Assembly (NCBI GenBank): GCA_013099195.1
Contig: CP039999.1
Location: 558,001-622,000, forward strand
Reading direction: 5' to 3'
DNA: 64,000 bases
DNA from: Candidatus Saccharibacteria bacterium oral taxon 488
GTDB taxonomy: Bacteria; Patescibacteriota; Saccharimonadia; Saccharimonadales; Saccharimonadaceae
Below are positions 32,721 to 42,456 of the stretch, in pieces; the stretch's first letter is position 1; each line of letters starts with the position of its first letter. Both the position numbers and the translations under genes were made by a program. Under the pieces are notes generated by a model. That model worked only from the letters and a program-made list of their open reading frames with translations, was not told the DNA's origin and did not search any database.

Positions 32721-34222
32721 TGCAGTCGCTCTCGGATTAGCTTCTGGGCGAGGCTTGGGTTGGCCTGGCCCTTAGAGCGCTTCATGACTTGACCAACGAG
32801 GTAGCCGATAGCTTTGTCTTTGCCCGAGCGAATGTCAGCGATGGATGCCGCCGAGGCTGGGTCATGTAATACTTCGTCAACGATGACTGTGATGACCCTC
32901 TCGTCAGACACCTGCAGTAAATTCTTACTCTCGGCAATCTCGCGCGGCCCCTGTTTGAGATATTGTCGATCAAACAAACTAAGGAAAATCTCTTTGCCGC
33001 CAGTTGAACTCACCTCGTTATCCTCGACGAGTAGTGACAACTCTGTCAACCGACGCGGCCCAACATAACCCTCCCCGATGAGATCCATATCAATCAACCC
33101 CTCCGGCGTCGAAGCAAACCAGTTAAAGATCCGCTTGACCAGCCGCTGATATTTTATCTTGTCAACTCCCAACTCATCGAGAACAGCTTGCTCATTATGC
33201 ACCGTCAGCGTCTTGATAGCATCAAGCAATATCGCGAGCGGCTGATGGCCGAGGATCGTCGTAATCACCGAATGATCCAGCCCCAGATCAGCCCACCGCT
33301 CTCGGCACTCGCCCGGCATCAGCGGCATATGTTCCTGCATGCCGGCGATTTCCTCGTCAGTCAAAACAATCGGCGGGATGTCCGGATCGGGCATGTAGCG
33401 ATAATCCTGCGCGTCTTCTTTCGAACGCTGTGAAGTAGTAATTTGCCTGTCATCACTCCAGCCGCGGGTCTCCTGCACCACCGATTCACCACTTTCCAGC
33501 AGGTCAACTTGGCGCTTGAACTCGTATTCAGCGGCACGCTCGACGCTGCGGAATGAGTTGAGGTTTTTAACTTCTGCGCGCTTGCCGAGTTCGGTCGCGC
33601 CTTTCTTAGCCACCGAAATATTGACATCAAAACGTATGTTGCCATGATACAAATCACCGTGCGTCACGCCAGCGTAGACCATCAATTTGTGCAGTTCCGA
33701 AGCGTACGCTTTGGCCTCCTCGGCAGAATGCATATCTGGCTCAGAAACAATTTCGATCAGCGGCGTGCCAGCGCGGTTGAGGTCAACCAACGAGTAGCCA
33801 TCGTGGTGCGTCAACTTGCCCGCGTCTTCTTCCATGTGCGCGTGATGAATTCGCACTCGTTTGAGCGAACCATCATCCAGCGGTGCATCGACATGACCAG
33901 CCAAAATAATCGGCTGATACATCTGCGAGGTCTGATAACCCTTTGGCAGGTCAGGGTAAAAATAATGCTTGCGATCAAACCGGCTAACGCGAGCAATCGG
34001 CGCATTCAACGCCTTACCGGCGCGCACCGCCAGTTCGACAGCGTGCTTATTCAGCACCGGCAGCATTCCTGGCAGACCAAAGTCAATCTCGTGCGTTTTA
34101 TTATTCGGCTCAGCATTACGCGCGTCATTATCAGCCGGGCTAAACAGCTTAGTTTTGGTCGCCAGCTGGACATGGCACTCGATGCCAATGGTCATTTCAT
34201 ATTCATCATATACACTCATCAT
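32717..34222 (-). CDS. gatB: Glu-tRNA(Gln)/Asp-tRNA(Asn) amidotransferase subunit B
   Basis: GatB binds mischarged tRNA and phosphorylates it before amidation. IGIECHVQLATKTKLFS opens the protein; GTPLIEIVSEPDM, HGDLYHGNIRFDVNISV and YRYMPDPDIPPI are family hallmarks, and the C-terminal tail domain is intact (501 residues). The start overlaps the preceding gene by ATGA. With gatA and gatC it forms the GatCAB complex needed where GlnRS or AsnRS is missing. Confidence 0.95.
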   Translation of the reverse strand: MMSVYDEYEMTIGIECHVQLATKTKLFSPADNDARNAEPNNKTHEIDFGLPGMLPVLNKHAVELAVRAGKALNAPIARVSRFDRKHYFYPDLPKGYQTSQMYQPIILAGHVDAPLDDGSLKRVRIHHAHMEEDAGKLTHHDGYSLVDLNRAGTPLIEIVSEPDMHSAEEAKAYASELHKLMVYAGVTHGDLYHGNIRFDVNISVAKKGATELGKRAEVKNLNSFRSVERAAEYEFKRQVDLLESGESVVQETRGWSDDRQITTSQRSKEDAQDYRYMPDPDIPPIVLTDEEIAGMQEHMPLMPGECRERWADLGLDHSVITTILGHQPLAILLDAIKTLTVHNEQAVLDELGVDKIKYQRLVKRIFNWFASTPEGLIDMDLIGEGYVGPRRLTELSLLVEDNEVSSTGGKEIFLSLFDRQYLKQGPREIAESKNLLQVSDERVITVIVDEVLHDPASAASIADIRSGKDKAIGYLVGQVMKRSKGQANPSLAQKLIRERLQ

Positions 34223-34638
34223 AACGCTCCCAAATCTTTTAGTGCTTGTTCAAAAGCGGCCATTGCCCGCTTGAATGTCTGGGTGGTGATGGTGACTCGA
34301 CTTTCGTGGGCAATTTGATTACGTAGTTTATGTGCCGACCAGACCGCGTCCTCATTCGTCCACAGACCACGCCGCGCCTTGAGTCGTTCACCCATCGTCG
34401 TGCCACTAACGCCATATTCGCGCATCGCCCGGTCGAGCAGCTTGTCAGCTTTGATAATCGCCATCTGCAGACTGTCGGGGTTATTTGTATCGGCCACACG
34501 CTGCACCGCCTGCCAGACTTTTCGGTATAGTTCCCGGTCGAGCTTCTCTGTTCGCTTCGACGTCAACTGAATGAATAGCATCAATAGGCCACCGATCACC
34601 AGCGCCGCCACCACTAGCGCGATCAACAATCCATCCAT
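34219..34638 (-). CDS. Membrane-anchored helical protein embedded in the gat operon
   Basis: A 139-residue protein with one N-terminal membrane helix (about 3-25) and a charged helical domain. AIIKADKLLDRAMREYG and HKLRNQIAHES resemble a HEPN-like or four-helix pattern, but I cannot assign it. It overlaps gatA by 1 bp and gatB by 4 bp, so it is made with GatCAB. It could tether something to the membrane; no function is claimed. Confidence 0.7.
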   Translation of the reverse strand: MDGLLIALVVAALVIGGLLMLFIQLTSKRTEKLDRELYRKVWQAVQRVADTNNPDSLQMAIIKADKLLDRAMREYGVSGTTMGERLKARRGLWTNEDAVWSAHKLRNQIAHESRVTITTQTFKRAMAAFEQALKDLGAL

Positions 34639-36011
34639 CAGATGACCTCCACTTCCGCCGCCAGTTTCAGCAGGCTTCCGTCCGAACGGTAATTACCAAC
34701 TAGCTGCACGCCGATCGGTAATCCTTCATCGTTGCTTCCAGCTGGTACGGAAATTGCCGGTAGTCCAGCCAGACTGGCCGGCACGGTCATGATATCAGAC
34801 AAATACATTTTGATCGGATCACTAGTGTTCTCGCCAAGTTTGAATGCCGGCGTTGGTGCCGTTGGCGTCAGCAGCGCGTCGTACTCGGCAAACAACTGCT
34901 TAAACTCGTTGATGAGTAGCGTACGCGCTTTTTGCGCCTGCATGTAATAAGCGTCAAAAAAGCCGCTCGACAACACAAAGCTACCAATCATAATCCGCCG
35001 CTTATTCTCCGTCATAAAACCTTCATTACGGCTGCAGCCGTACAATTCCGCCAGCGTTTTTATCTCAGCCGCTCGGTGACCATAGCGCACGCCATCATAG
35101 CGCGCTAGATTTGACGACAACTCTGCCGGCACAATAATATAGTACATCGCCAGCGAATATTGCATCATGTCCAGATTTACCTCTTCAATTTCATAGCCCA
35201 ATTGCTTTAGTTTTTCAGCATAATCAAGCGTTTTCTGGCGAACTGCCGCGTCCACATCGTCAGTCATACATTGTTTAACCAAACCAATTTTCTTCTTAGT
35301 AAAGCCTGGTTGGTTCTGCCAAAAGTCAGGCAGCGTGGTCATATCCTTGTCGTCACGACCCGCCATGATTTCCATCACCAGATTAGCGTCATCAGCGTTC
35401 GTCGCAAAGCAACCAATGGTATCCGTGCTCGAGGCCATAGCCACCACGCCGTAGCGGCTGACCGCGCCGTAGGTTGGCTTGACACCGACCACGCCGTTAA
35501 AGCTGGCGGGCTGGCGAATTGAACCGCCAGTATCTGTTCCCAGCGCAAACGGCACCACGTCAAGCGCCGTTGCTACCGCCGAGCCGCCCGACGAGCCGCC
35601 GGCTACTCGAGTTTTATCCGCAGCGTTTTTGGTCGGACCAAAGGCTGAATTTTCCGTCGAACCGCCGTGAGCAAAGGCGTCCAAGTTCGCCTTGCCGATG
35701 CAAATTGCACCTTCGGCCTCCAATTTTTCAACCGCCGTCGCCTGCAGCGGCGCGTTAAAATTCTCGAGCATTTTTGAGGCAGCAGTCGTCGGTGCGCCAA
35801 AGGCCAAGAAATTATCCTTCACTACAAATGGCACACCAGCCAGCCTGCCAGAAATTTCACCCCCATCAACCTTCGCGGCTCGCTCCAAAGCCCGCTCTTC
35901 TGTCAAACTGAGCAGTGCGTGATAATCTTCAATGTCGCGCACCCGCCGCAAAGCTTCCTTGACATTTTCGACTGCGCTTTTTCCGGCAAAATCACTAATC
36001 TGGCTCATCAC
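34638..36011 (-). CDS. gatA: Glu-tRNA(Gln) amidotransferase subunit A
   Basis: The amidase subunit, which releases ammonia from glutamine. The amidase signature GGSSGGSAVATALDVVPFAL with the Ser-cisSer-Lys triad (Lys in FVVKDN, Ser in GSIRQPAS) is present; 457 residues. It overlaps gatC by 4 bp. Confidence 0.95.
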   Translation of the reverse strand: MMSQISDFAGKSAVENVKEALRRVRDIEDYHALLSLTEERALERAAKVDGGEISGRLAGVPFVVKDNFLAFGAPTTAASKMLENFNAPLQATAVEKLEAEGAICIGKANLDAFAHGGSTENSAFGPTKNAADKTRVAGGSSGGSAVATALDVVPFALGTDTGGSIRQPASFNGVVGVKPTYGAVSRYGVVAMASSTDTIGCFATNADDANLVMEIMAGRDDKDMTTLPDFWQNQPGFTKKKIGLVKQCMTDDVDAAVRQKTLDYAEKLKQLGYEIEEVNLDMMQYSLAMYYIIVPAELSSNLARYDGVRYGHRAAEIKTLAELYGCSRNEGFMTENKRRIMIGSFVLSSGFFDAYYMQAQKARTLLINEFKQLFAEYDALLTPTAPTPAFKLGENTSDPIKMYLSDIMTVPASLAGLPAISVPAGSNDEGLPIGVQLVGNYRSDGSLLKLAAEVEVI

Positions 36012-36295
36012 AGCACCTGCGGCACTTTCACTTGATTATTCTGTTTTTCGGGTGCCAAGTTAAGCAGCGCTTCCCTGGAAACACCTGACTGGACCTCATC
36101 TTCGCGCCAGACATTCGCTAGCCCCGTTACTTGATAGGTCGGCTCTACGCCAGCTGTGTCAAGCTTACTCAGCTGCTCAATGTAGCTAATTATGTTTTCC
36201 AAATCCTGGCGCAGTCCATCAACTTCATCATCGGCTAATGCCAGACTACTTAAACTCGCCAAGTGCTGAATGTCACTGGTAGAAATAGTTGTCAT
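36008..36295 (-). CDS. gatC: Glu-tRNA(Gln) amidotransferase subunit C
   Basis: A 95-residue GatC, which stabilises GatA-GatB. IQHLASLSSLALADDEV and LENIISYIEQLSKLDT are characteristic, with the C-terminal REDEV element. First gene of a seven-gene operon (36295 to 30912). TATAAT (36303-36308) is 7 nt before its ATG, so the operon mRNA is leaderless. Confidence 0.93.
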   Translation of the reverse strand: MTTISTSDIQHLASLSSLALADDEVDGLRQDLENIISYIEQLSKLDTAGVEPTYQVTGLANVWREDEVQSGVSREALLNLAPEKQNNQVKVPQVL

Positions 36296-36327
36296 GCAGT
36301 CTATTATAGCACTGTCTCGAGGAAAAC

Positions 36328-38181
36328 CTAATAACTCAGCAGCCGCGGCGAATGGAGCGTCACCATCTGTGGTAGGCCATACCTACTGATCCCAGAACCA
36401 AGCGATAACCCACCGCGGTTCCAGCCGATAGCTGCCGCCGTTGCTGCATCGGTTGCCGCATTTGGTGCGTCTGGTCGTTCAATATAACTAATCTTGTTGG
36501 CACCACGATCTGCCACATATACTCGACCATCCGGGCCACGTAAAACTTGTCCGCCGCCATCGCCACCAAAGCCAGGACCCATCCAGCTAGGTTGATTCGG
36601 CACTGACGAGTTTGGTAGAGAGTCGGCAACCGCACAGTCCCTAAAATGCTCACAGCTAGTGAAGCCGATGAATCGCTCGCTCGCTTTAATAGTGCTACTA
36701 TTACGACTTGTTATATCATAGCGGAATAATTCACCAATATATAACTTCGAGACGTAGACGTGGTCACCATTTGGCGAGAAATCAGCAGCATATCCTAAGC
36801 TACTGTCAAGTGGGTTGTTGTTATGCACGCCAACTGACCAGTGAGCTATTGGTGTCATATTGGTATCAGCCCCAGATATATCAAATACGTGTAATACTCC
36901 AGCGTTACCATTACGATTTGGACAGGCACTACCACCCATAAACACTAACATTTTGGTAGCCTCGTTGTTAAAGTTAATCGAGCCGAATCCCGTTCGTGAA
37001 GGGCTTGATGGATTTGGTTGCACGATACACGGCTGAGCCGGGCCAGACGGTACATTATACACTGCTGCATTTGGCGTCTGAATAGTTGCTCCGTTGTCAG
37101 TCGAGAAAATATTGAAGGCATAGACTTGATTCGGTGAACCCGGCCGATAGGTATACACCACCGCACCATTTCCCGCATTATTCGGCACGGCATTCATCGC
37201 CTCGCCAGAATAGTTGCGCGAAAAACTGCCCGCCATGCCAATAGACATGTTCTTTTTCGTCACTCGTCCGAGTGGATCATTGGTAAAATCAACGACGTGG
37301 TAGTATAGCGTGCCGAATTTTGCCCGCTCACGACCATTTGCCGAGTTTGATACTACGAGATATTTAGACTCTTCCTTATTGATCGGGAAAGCAACCACCG
37401 CCTGCGTACCAGTACGCGAACCGCATAATCCCTGTGGTGATTCACTATAGTATGCTGTTTGACCATCGTCACATGTTGGATTGCCATCGGGAGCCGAGCT
37501 ATCAACCTGCATAATATTCCGTGCCGAGTTCCAGATACGAAGTCCGTCAGAGTAGAATTTCAAATTACCATTACGATCGGAAATCGTCGTTAGACCCTCA
37601 TGGGATGGGCCACTTGAGTGTGTTGGATGAGGGTGTGGCGTCGGTTTATTTGACCCGCCCACACCGAAATCGAGACAGACTGACCCGCCGATACACCACC
37701 AGCGCTTACTGGCGCGCGTTCCCTTAAAATCAACTTCCGGGATAGCTTGCTGGCGTGAATTGTAAATATAGGTTTTATACGGGCGGCCATCAGATTTTCG
37801 AATCAACTCAAGGTAACCCTTGACATCAGCACGCCGCGGGTTAGTTGTTGAGGTGTATTCACCAATAAAATACGAACGTAATTTGTCATTACGAAATACG
37901 TCAATCGCCGTACCATTGCCGCGGCAATCGGTACCTGGACGCACGCCCGAGGCAATGGCGCTGTCATGACCACGACTGATACATTCATTCATCCGCACCA
38001 CGCCGGCCTCAGCCGCTTCACGCGCCAGCTGATTATAATACTGCTCCATCAAGGCATTAGCTGCTGCCGACGCCAGCTGGAGACCAGCTAGCAAGATCAG
38101 CAGCAGCATAATGCTCGCCACAAGGACGGTCGGCAACACAAACCCACCGTCCTTATCCCACCCAGATGTCTTATTAGTCAC
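36328..38181 (-). CDS. Pilin-anchored beta-propeller-like surface protein
   Basis: A 617-residue protein. A short leader ends DGGFVLPT, followed by a long hydrophobic helix and an amphipathic stretch (LAREAAEAGVVRMNE), as in PilX-type minor pilins, though the usual Glu at +5 is absent. A His/Pro linker (TPHPHPTHSSGPSHEG, near 190) leads to a repetitive beta-rich domain whose FSPNGDHVYVSK, GPDGRVYVADRG and YSGEAMNAVPN segments suggest a propeller, plus several cysteines. Probably a pilus-tip or surface adhesin, comparable in layout to PilY1 partners. The start is GTG at 38181 with GGAG, overlapping the upstream gene. Confidence 0.62.
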   Translation of the reverse strand: MTNKTSGWDKDGGFVLPTVLVASIMLLLILLAGLQLASAAANALMEQYYNQLAREAAEAGVVRMNECISRGHDSAIASGVRPGTDCRGNGTAIDVFRNDKLRSYFIGEYTSTTNPRRADVKGYLELIRKSDGRPYKTYIYNSRQQAIPEVDFKGTRASKRWWCIGGSVCLDFGVGGSNKPTPHPHPTHSSGPSHEGLTTISDRNGNLKFYSDGLRIWNSARNIMQVDSSAPDGNPTCDDGQTAYYSESPQGLCGSRTGTQAVVAFPINKEESKYLVVSNSANGRERAKFGTLYYHVVDFTNDPLGRVTKKNMSIGMAGSFSRNYSGEAMNAVPNNAGNGAVVYTYRPGSPNQVYAFNIFSTDNGATIQTPNAAVYNVPSGPAQPCIVQPNPSSPSRTGFGSINFNNEATKMLVFMGGSACPNRNGNAGVLHVFDISGADTNMTPIAHWSVGVHNNNPLDSSLGYAADFSPNGDHVYVSKLYIGELFRYDITSRNSSTIKASERFIGFTSCEHFRDCAVADSLPNSSVPNQPSWMGPGFGGDGGGQVLRGPDGRVYVADRGANKISYIERPDAPNAATDAATAAAIGWNRGGLSLGSGISRYGLPQMVTLHSPRLLSY

Positions 38182-39019
38182 ATCCGACTCCGTATTTATC
38201 GCACATCGTCGAACGGACATTGCGCTGTACATTGGTTTTAGTGTATGTGGACCCAGTATCGTGCACCTGAACGGCTACCGTGATAGCTCCAGCAATCAGC
38301 ACCACCCCTGTTGCGCCCAACAGGATCAGAGACATCGTCTTAGATGTGTTGCGGCCAGAGATAATCCCCTTAAGCATCCACAGCGTCGCACCGATTACCC
38401 CTAGCCCTAGGAGATATGGTACAAACTCACCGAGATACAGCGCACCATACACTGTACCAGCGTCACCAGCGCCGACAAATAGTAGCGAGCTGATGAGGAC
38501 TGTTACTAACTTTGCCGTCAGCACAATTGCTGGAATTACCAAAGCACCAAATGCACCATATGTTACTACTTTATACGCCGTACTACTGGTGTAGCTGTCA
38601 CGATCTGGAATAGCCCGTGAGACGCGACCAAATGTGATGAGCGCAACGATTGCAAACAGTGTTGCCAATACACCCGCCATCACTATACCCGTTCCCGGCG
38701 TTACCATGTTTATCGATAATATATCGGCCAGCCAACCGCCAATCGAAGTTATCGTCGTTGTCGTTGCACCATTAACCTTTGCCCAAGCAGTAAACAACGA
38801 CCCCAGTACTTGCGCAAACAATACCGCCGATACGACCGTCGATACCATTGCTAGTAAATACTCAAATGTCAGCCATTTTGCCTTACCGCGACCCGGATCG
38901 GTAGCAGCCTGGGGGTAGTACGCTGTCGGTTGTGGAGCATATTGTGGTACTGGTGGAACACCTGCATCCTGCACCGGCTGCGCCACCTCTGGTGTTGCTG
39001 CTGTTGTCTTTTGTGTCAT
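38174..39019 (-). CDS. Proline-rich-tailed membrane protein of unknown function
   Basis: A 281-residue protein. The first ~45 residues are rich in Pro, Ala, Gln and Tyr (cytoplasmic), followed by about five membrane segments (near 55-75, 105-130, 155-180, 190-215, 230-250) and a cysteine-containing tail (STMCDKYGVGCD). Its end overlaps the pilin-anchored protein start, so it may help assemble or display that protein. Shine-Dalgarno GGAGG before the ATG. Family not recognised. Confidence 0.62.
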   Translation of the reverse strand: MTQKTTAATPEVAQPVQDAGVPPVPQYAPQPTAYYPQAATDPGRGKAKWLTFEYLLAMVSTVVSAVLFAQVLGSLFTAWAKVNGATTTTITSIGGWLADILSINMVTPGTGIVMAGVLATLFAIVALITFGRVSRAIPDRDSYTSSTAYKVVTYGAFGALVIPAIVLTAKLVTVLISSLLFVGAGDAGTVYGALYLGEFVPYLLGLGVIGATLWMLKGIISGRNTSKTMSLILLGATGVVLIAGAITVAVQVHDTGSTYTKTNVQRNVRSTMCDKYGVGCD

Positions 39020-39050
39020 AATTATTACCTCCGCTTATGCTACCCTCATT

Positions 39051-41021
39051 CTACATGGTCTGGCGAATTTCTGCAATTAAATCACGCAGCTGAGCGGCTT
39101 TTTCAAATTCTAGATTGGCGCTATGTAGCTCCATTTGACCAGTCAACTCCTTGATTAGCGCTGGATATTCGTCCTTTGGAATCTTCTTTAAGTCTAGCTT
39201 TGGCTTTTTGTCCGACTCTTTTTGCGGGATGATGGAGCGCAGGCCATCGTCAATCTTCTTCTGGATGGTTTGCGGCGTGATGCCATGCTCTTCGTTATAT
39301 TGCTGCTGAATTTGTCGACGACGATTCGTCTCATCAATCGCCCGCCGCATACTGTCAGTCACATTGTCGCCGTACATCAGCACCCGCCCATCCACGTGCC
39401 GCGCCGCCCGGCCAATCGTCTGAATCAGCGCCTGCTCACTACGGAGGAACCCTTCTTTATCAGCATCCATAATCGCTACCAGACTTACTTCCGGCAGATC
39501 CAAGCCTTCACGCAGCAAATTGATACCAACCAAGACATCGTACGTCCCCAGCCGCAGATCTTTGAGAATATCGCCGCGCTCCAGCGTGTCAATTTCACTG
39601 TGTAGATACGCCGTTTTCACGCCATTGTCCGTCAGATAAGCGCTTAAGTCCTCGGCCATGCGCTTGGTCAAGGTGGTTACCAGTACGCGGTGACCGCTAG
39701 CGATGGTCTGGCGAATCTCCTCCATCAAATCATCGACCTGCCCCTCAGTTGGCCGCACTTCAATCGGCGGATCAAGCAGCCCCGTCGGCCGAATCAACTG
39801 CTCAGCCGGCTTTGGCGAATGAGCAATTTCATAGTCGCCCGGCGTAGCGGAAACATAAATCGCCTGGTGAATATGTTGATCAAACTCATCAAACCTCAGC
39901 GGGCGGTTATCCAGCGCACTCGGCAAACGAAACCCATGCTCCACCAACACTTCCTTGCGCGCCCGGTCGCCGTTATACATGCCGCGGACTTGCGGCAAGG
40001 TCATATGCGACTCATCGACCAGCAGCAGCCAATCGTCCGGAAAATAATCAATCAAGGTCGCCGGCTGCTCACCCGGCTCACGGTCGGTCAGATAGCGCGA
40101 ATAATTCTCAATGCCTTTGACAAAGCCAGTTTCCTTGAGCATTTCTAGGTCATATTTGGTGCGCTGAGCTAGGCGCTGCGCCTCCAACAATTTGTCGTGA
40201 GACTCAAACCACTTCAGTCGCTCGTCAAACTCTTTTTCGATGCCGATGATGGCTTTTTCAATTCGTTCACGCGGCGTCGAGTAGTGACTGGACGGGAAAA
40301 TCGTCAGGCTAGCTGGTTGATCCAAAATCTCGCCAGTCAGCGGATCGATTCGCGTGAGTCTCTCAACTTCATCGCCAAAAAATTCCACTCGCACCGCCGT
40401 GTCCTGCCCGGCTGGGAAAATATCTACCACGTCGCCGCGCACCCTGAAAGTCCCGCGCGCAAAATCAACGTCGTTACGCTTATACTGAATATCAGTTAGC
40501 AAGCGAATAAACTTATCCTGCACCCGCCGCTCACCGACCGTCAATTGAATGGCCATATCAGCATACGTCTCCGGCGAACCGATGCCGTAAATACAGCTGA
40601 CACTGGCCACAATGATCACATCGCGCCGCGTTAACAGTGCCGACGTCGCGGCATGCCGCAGTCGATCGATTTCATCATTGATTTTCGAGTCCTTCTCAAT
40701 GTAGGTATCGCTCGACGCAATGTAGGCCTCCGGCTGATAATAATCAAAATAGCTGACGAAATAATGCACCTCATTATCCGGAAAAAACTCCTTAAACTCA
40801 GAAAACAGCTGCGCTGCCAAGGTCTTATTATGTGCCAACACCAGTGTCGGCACGTTGGCTCGGGCAATAATATTTGCCATGGTAAAGGTTTTACCCGAAC
40901 CGGTCACGCCCAGCAACGTCTGCTCGCGCTCGCCCCGCTCCAAACCGTCCACCAACTGAGCAATCGCCGTCGGCTGATCACCGGTCGGCTGATAGTTGGA
41001 GACGAGATTAAAGGCGCTCAT
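39051..41021 (-). CDS. uvrB: Excinuclease ABC subunit B
   Basis: UvrB is the damage-verifying helicase of excision repair. Walker A GVTGSGKT (38-45), the beta-hairpin region ([11 protein letters not shown]), DEXD-like [12 protein letters not shown], motif VI ([12 protein letters not shown]) and the C-terminal UVR domain ([11 protein letters not shown]) are all present; 656 residues. A TACAAT box lies 9 nt before the ATG. Divergent from the LOG gene. Confidence 0.96.
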   Translation of the reverse strand: MSAFNLVSNYQPTGDQPTAIAQLVDGLERGEREQTLLGVTGSGKTFTMANIIARANVPTLVLAHNKTLAAQLFSEFKEFFPDNEVHYFVSYFDYYQPEAYIASSDTYIEKDSKINDEIDRLRHAATSALLTRRDVIIVASVSCIYGIGSPETYADMAIQLTVGERRVQDKFIRLLTDIQYKRNDVDFARGTFRVRGDVVDIFPAGQDTAVRVEFFGDEVERLTRIDPLTGEILDQPASLTIFPSSHYSTPRERIEKAIIGIEKEFDERLKWFESHDKLLEAQRLAQRTKYDLEMLKETGFVKGIENYSRYLTDREPGEQPATLIDYFPDDWLLLVDESHMTLPQVRGMYNGDRARKEVLVEHGFRLPSALDNRPLRFDEFDQHIHQAIYVSATPGDYEIAHSPKPAEQLIRPTGLLDPPIEVRPTEGQVDDLMEEIRQTIASGHRVLVTTLTKRMAEDLSAYLTDNGVKTAYLHSEIDTLERGDILKDLRLGTYDVLVGINLLREGLDLPEVSLVAIMDADKEGFLRSEQALIQTIGRAARHVDGRVLMYGDNVTDSMRRAIDETNRRRQIQQQYNEEHGITPQTIQKKIDDGLRSIIPQKESDKKPKLDLKKIPKDEYPALIKELTGQMELHSANLEFEKAAQLRDLIAEIRQTM

Positions 41022-41042
41022 ATCATTACTATTGTAGCATTA

Positions 41043-41072
41043 TTGACAAATAACAACTTTTCATGATATAGT
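41043..41072 (+). promoter_or_regulatory. Promoter of the LOG-family gene
   Basis: TTGACA (41043-41048), an 18-bp spacer and TATAGT (41067-41072); the start codon follows about 38 bp later behind AAGG, so this gene has a leader, unlike divergent uvrB. Confidence 0.7.
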
Positions 41073-41110
41073 TAACCAGTTATTAGCGATAAAACAAAAA
41101 GGGCACTTCA

Positions 41111-41797
41111 ATGACTCCACAAAATACATGTATTCCGCGCGATGTACAGCTACAGGCTGCGATGTTCCGCCTCGGTAAGATGGAAGATGAAATCCAGAGT
41201 GGCTACGAAATTCTTCGGAAATATCAGAAAACAGTAACTATCTTTGGTTCAGCACGTACTGATCCAAATAGTGCTTATTATGACGCTGCAAAAGAAACAG
41301 CTGAGCAGTTAGCCAAGCTCGGTTACGCCATTGTTTCTGGTGGTGGACACGGCATCATGGGCGCCGCCAACGAAGGCGCTAATAAGGCCGTCCAAGAGGG
41401 AGCGCGAGCTGCTGGCGGTGAATCGATCGCATTCAATATTCGCCTGCCGCATGAACAGGAAGTTAATAAGTATGCTACCGAGGTGTTTGAGTTTCAGCAC
41501 TTTGCCCCGCGGAAGATCGTCATGACGATGTTTGCTAATGCCTATATTTATTTCCCAGGCGGCTTCGGCACGTTGGATGAACTGGCGGAGATATTGACTC
41601 TGATCCAGACTGAAAAAGCCAACCGCGCACCGGTAATCTTGTTCGATACAGCGTTTTGGAGCGATTTGGACGCCTTTTTCCGCAATCATATGCTGGCCGA
41701 GGGAGCTATTGTCGAGAAAGACCTGGATATTTACACCATCACCGACAGCGTCGATGAGATCATTGAGCTGGTACAAGCAAATAAGACCTATTGCTGA
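41111..41797 (+). CDS. LOG-family (lysine decarboxylase-like) nucleotide phosphoribohydrolase
   Basis: A 228-residue Rossmann-type protein. SGGGHGIMGAANEGA and FPGGFGTLDELAEIL are the LOG motifs, including the PGGxGTxxE active site that cleaves nucleotide 5'-monophosphates to base and ribose-5-phosphate. It might supply bases and ribose phosphate to the sugar-phosphate pathway downstream, which is inference. Confidence 0.88.
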   Translation: MTPQNTCIPRDVQLQAAMFRLGKMEDEIQSGYEILRKYQKTVTIFGSARTDPNSAYYDAAKETAEQLAKLGYAIVSGGGHGIMGAANEGANKAVQEGARAAGGESIAFNIRLPHEQEVNKYATEVFEFQHFAPRKIVMTMFANAYIYFPGGFGTLDELAEILTLIQTEKANRAPVILFDTAFWSDLDAFFRNHMLAEGAIVEKDLDIYTITDSVDEIIELVQANKTYC

Positions 41798-41814
41798 TCA
41801 CCTATCGTGTCAAT

Positions 41815-42456
41815 TCAGACTTTTTGGGATTTCTTTAGGGTATTTGCGTTTTGCTGGGACTTTTTATGAGGTTTTTTGCTAGCAGATTTTTTAGATTTTA
41901 CGGGCACGGCAGCTGACTTGCGGCGTTTTGGTTTAGCGTTGGCTACCGGTAACTGGAACGGCGACGCGGACTTGACTGGCTCACTGACGGCCGAGGCAAC
42001 ATAGCAAATCCCGCCCTCGCAGACAACGCGCTCAACAGTCGGCGTGTGCGTGCGCGGATGGGCTGAAAAACGACGGGTTATTTCATAGCCAAGCCCACGC
42101 TTACCAGATTCGATACGATGCTGACCGTATGGTAATTGATGATGGTAATTTTCGACGATATCCACCGGATGAAACGAGATGACCTGCCCGTCAAAGTCCA
42201 TCATCACCCAGTCGCTAGCTCTCGCCCAGGCTATCTGGTCAATTCGCGGCGCAGCAGCCATTAGCGCCTGGTACACTTCTCTGCCCGTCGTGTCCGCCGG
42301 ATCAAGCCCAAGTGCACGGATAATTGAATGAGCCCGAGCTAAAATTTCAGTAATCAACCTCACATCGCTATCATCGCCGGCCATCCGTCTGAGCTCGCTC
42401 ACAGCAACCCGTGTCCGCACTGAATCACCCAATAATTTTGTTAAGTTTCTTGACAT
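41815..42456 (-). CDS. Hypothetical protein with basic C-terminal tail
   Basis: A 213-residue protein not recognised. The first ~150 residues look globular (LITEILARAHSIIRALGLD, WVMMDFDGQVISFHPVD); the last ~45 are Lys/Ser-rich, as in nucleic-acid-binding tails. It overlaps the PfkB kinase gene by 1 bp (TAATG), so it is expressed with the sugar kinase and aldolase. Confidence 0.6.
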   Translation of the reverse strand: MSRNLTKLLGDSVRTRVAVSELRRMAGDDSDVRLITEILARAHSIIRALGLDPADTTGREVYQALMAAAPRIDQIAWARASDWVMMDFDGQVISFHPVDIVENYHHQLPYGQHRIESGKRGLGYEITRRFSAHPRTHTPTVERVVCEGGICYVASAVSEPVKSASPFQLPVANAKPKRRKSAAVPVKSKKSASKKPHKKSQQNANTLKKSQKV

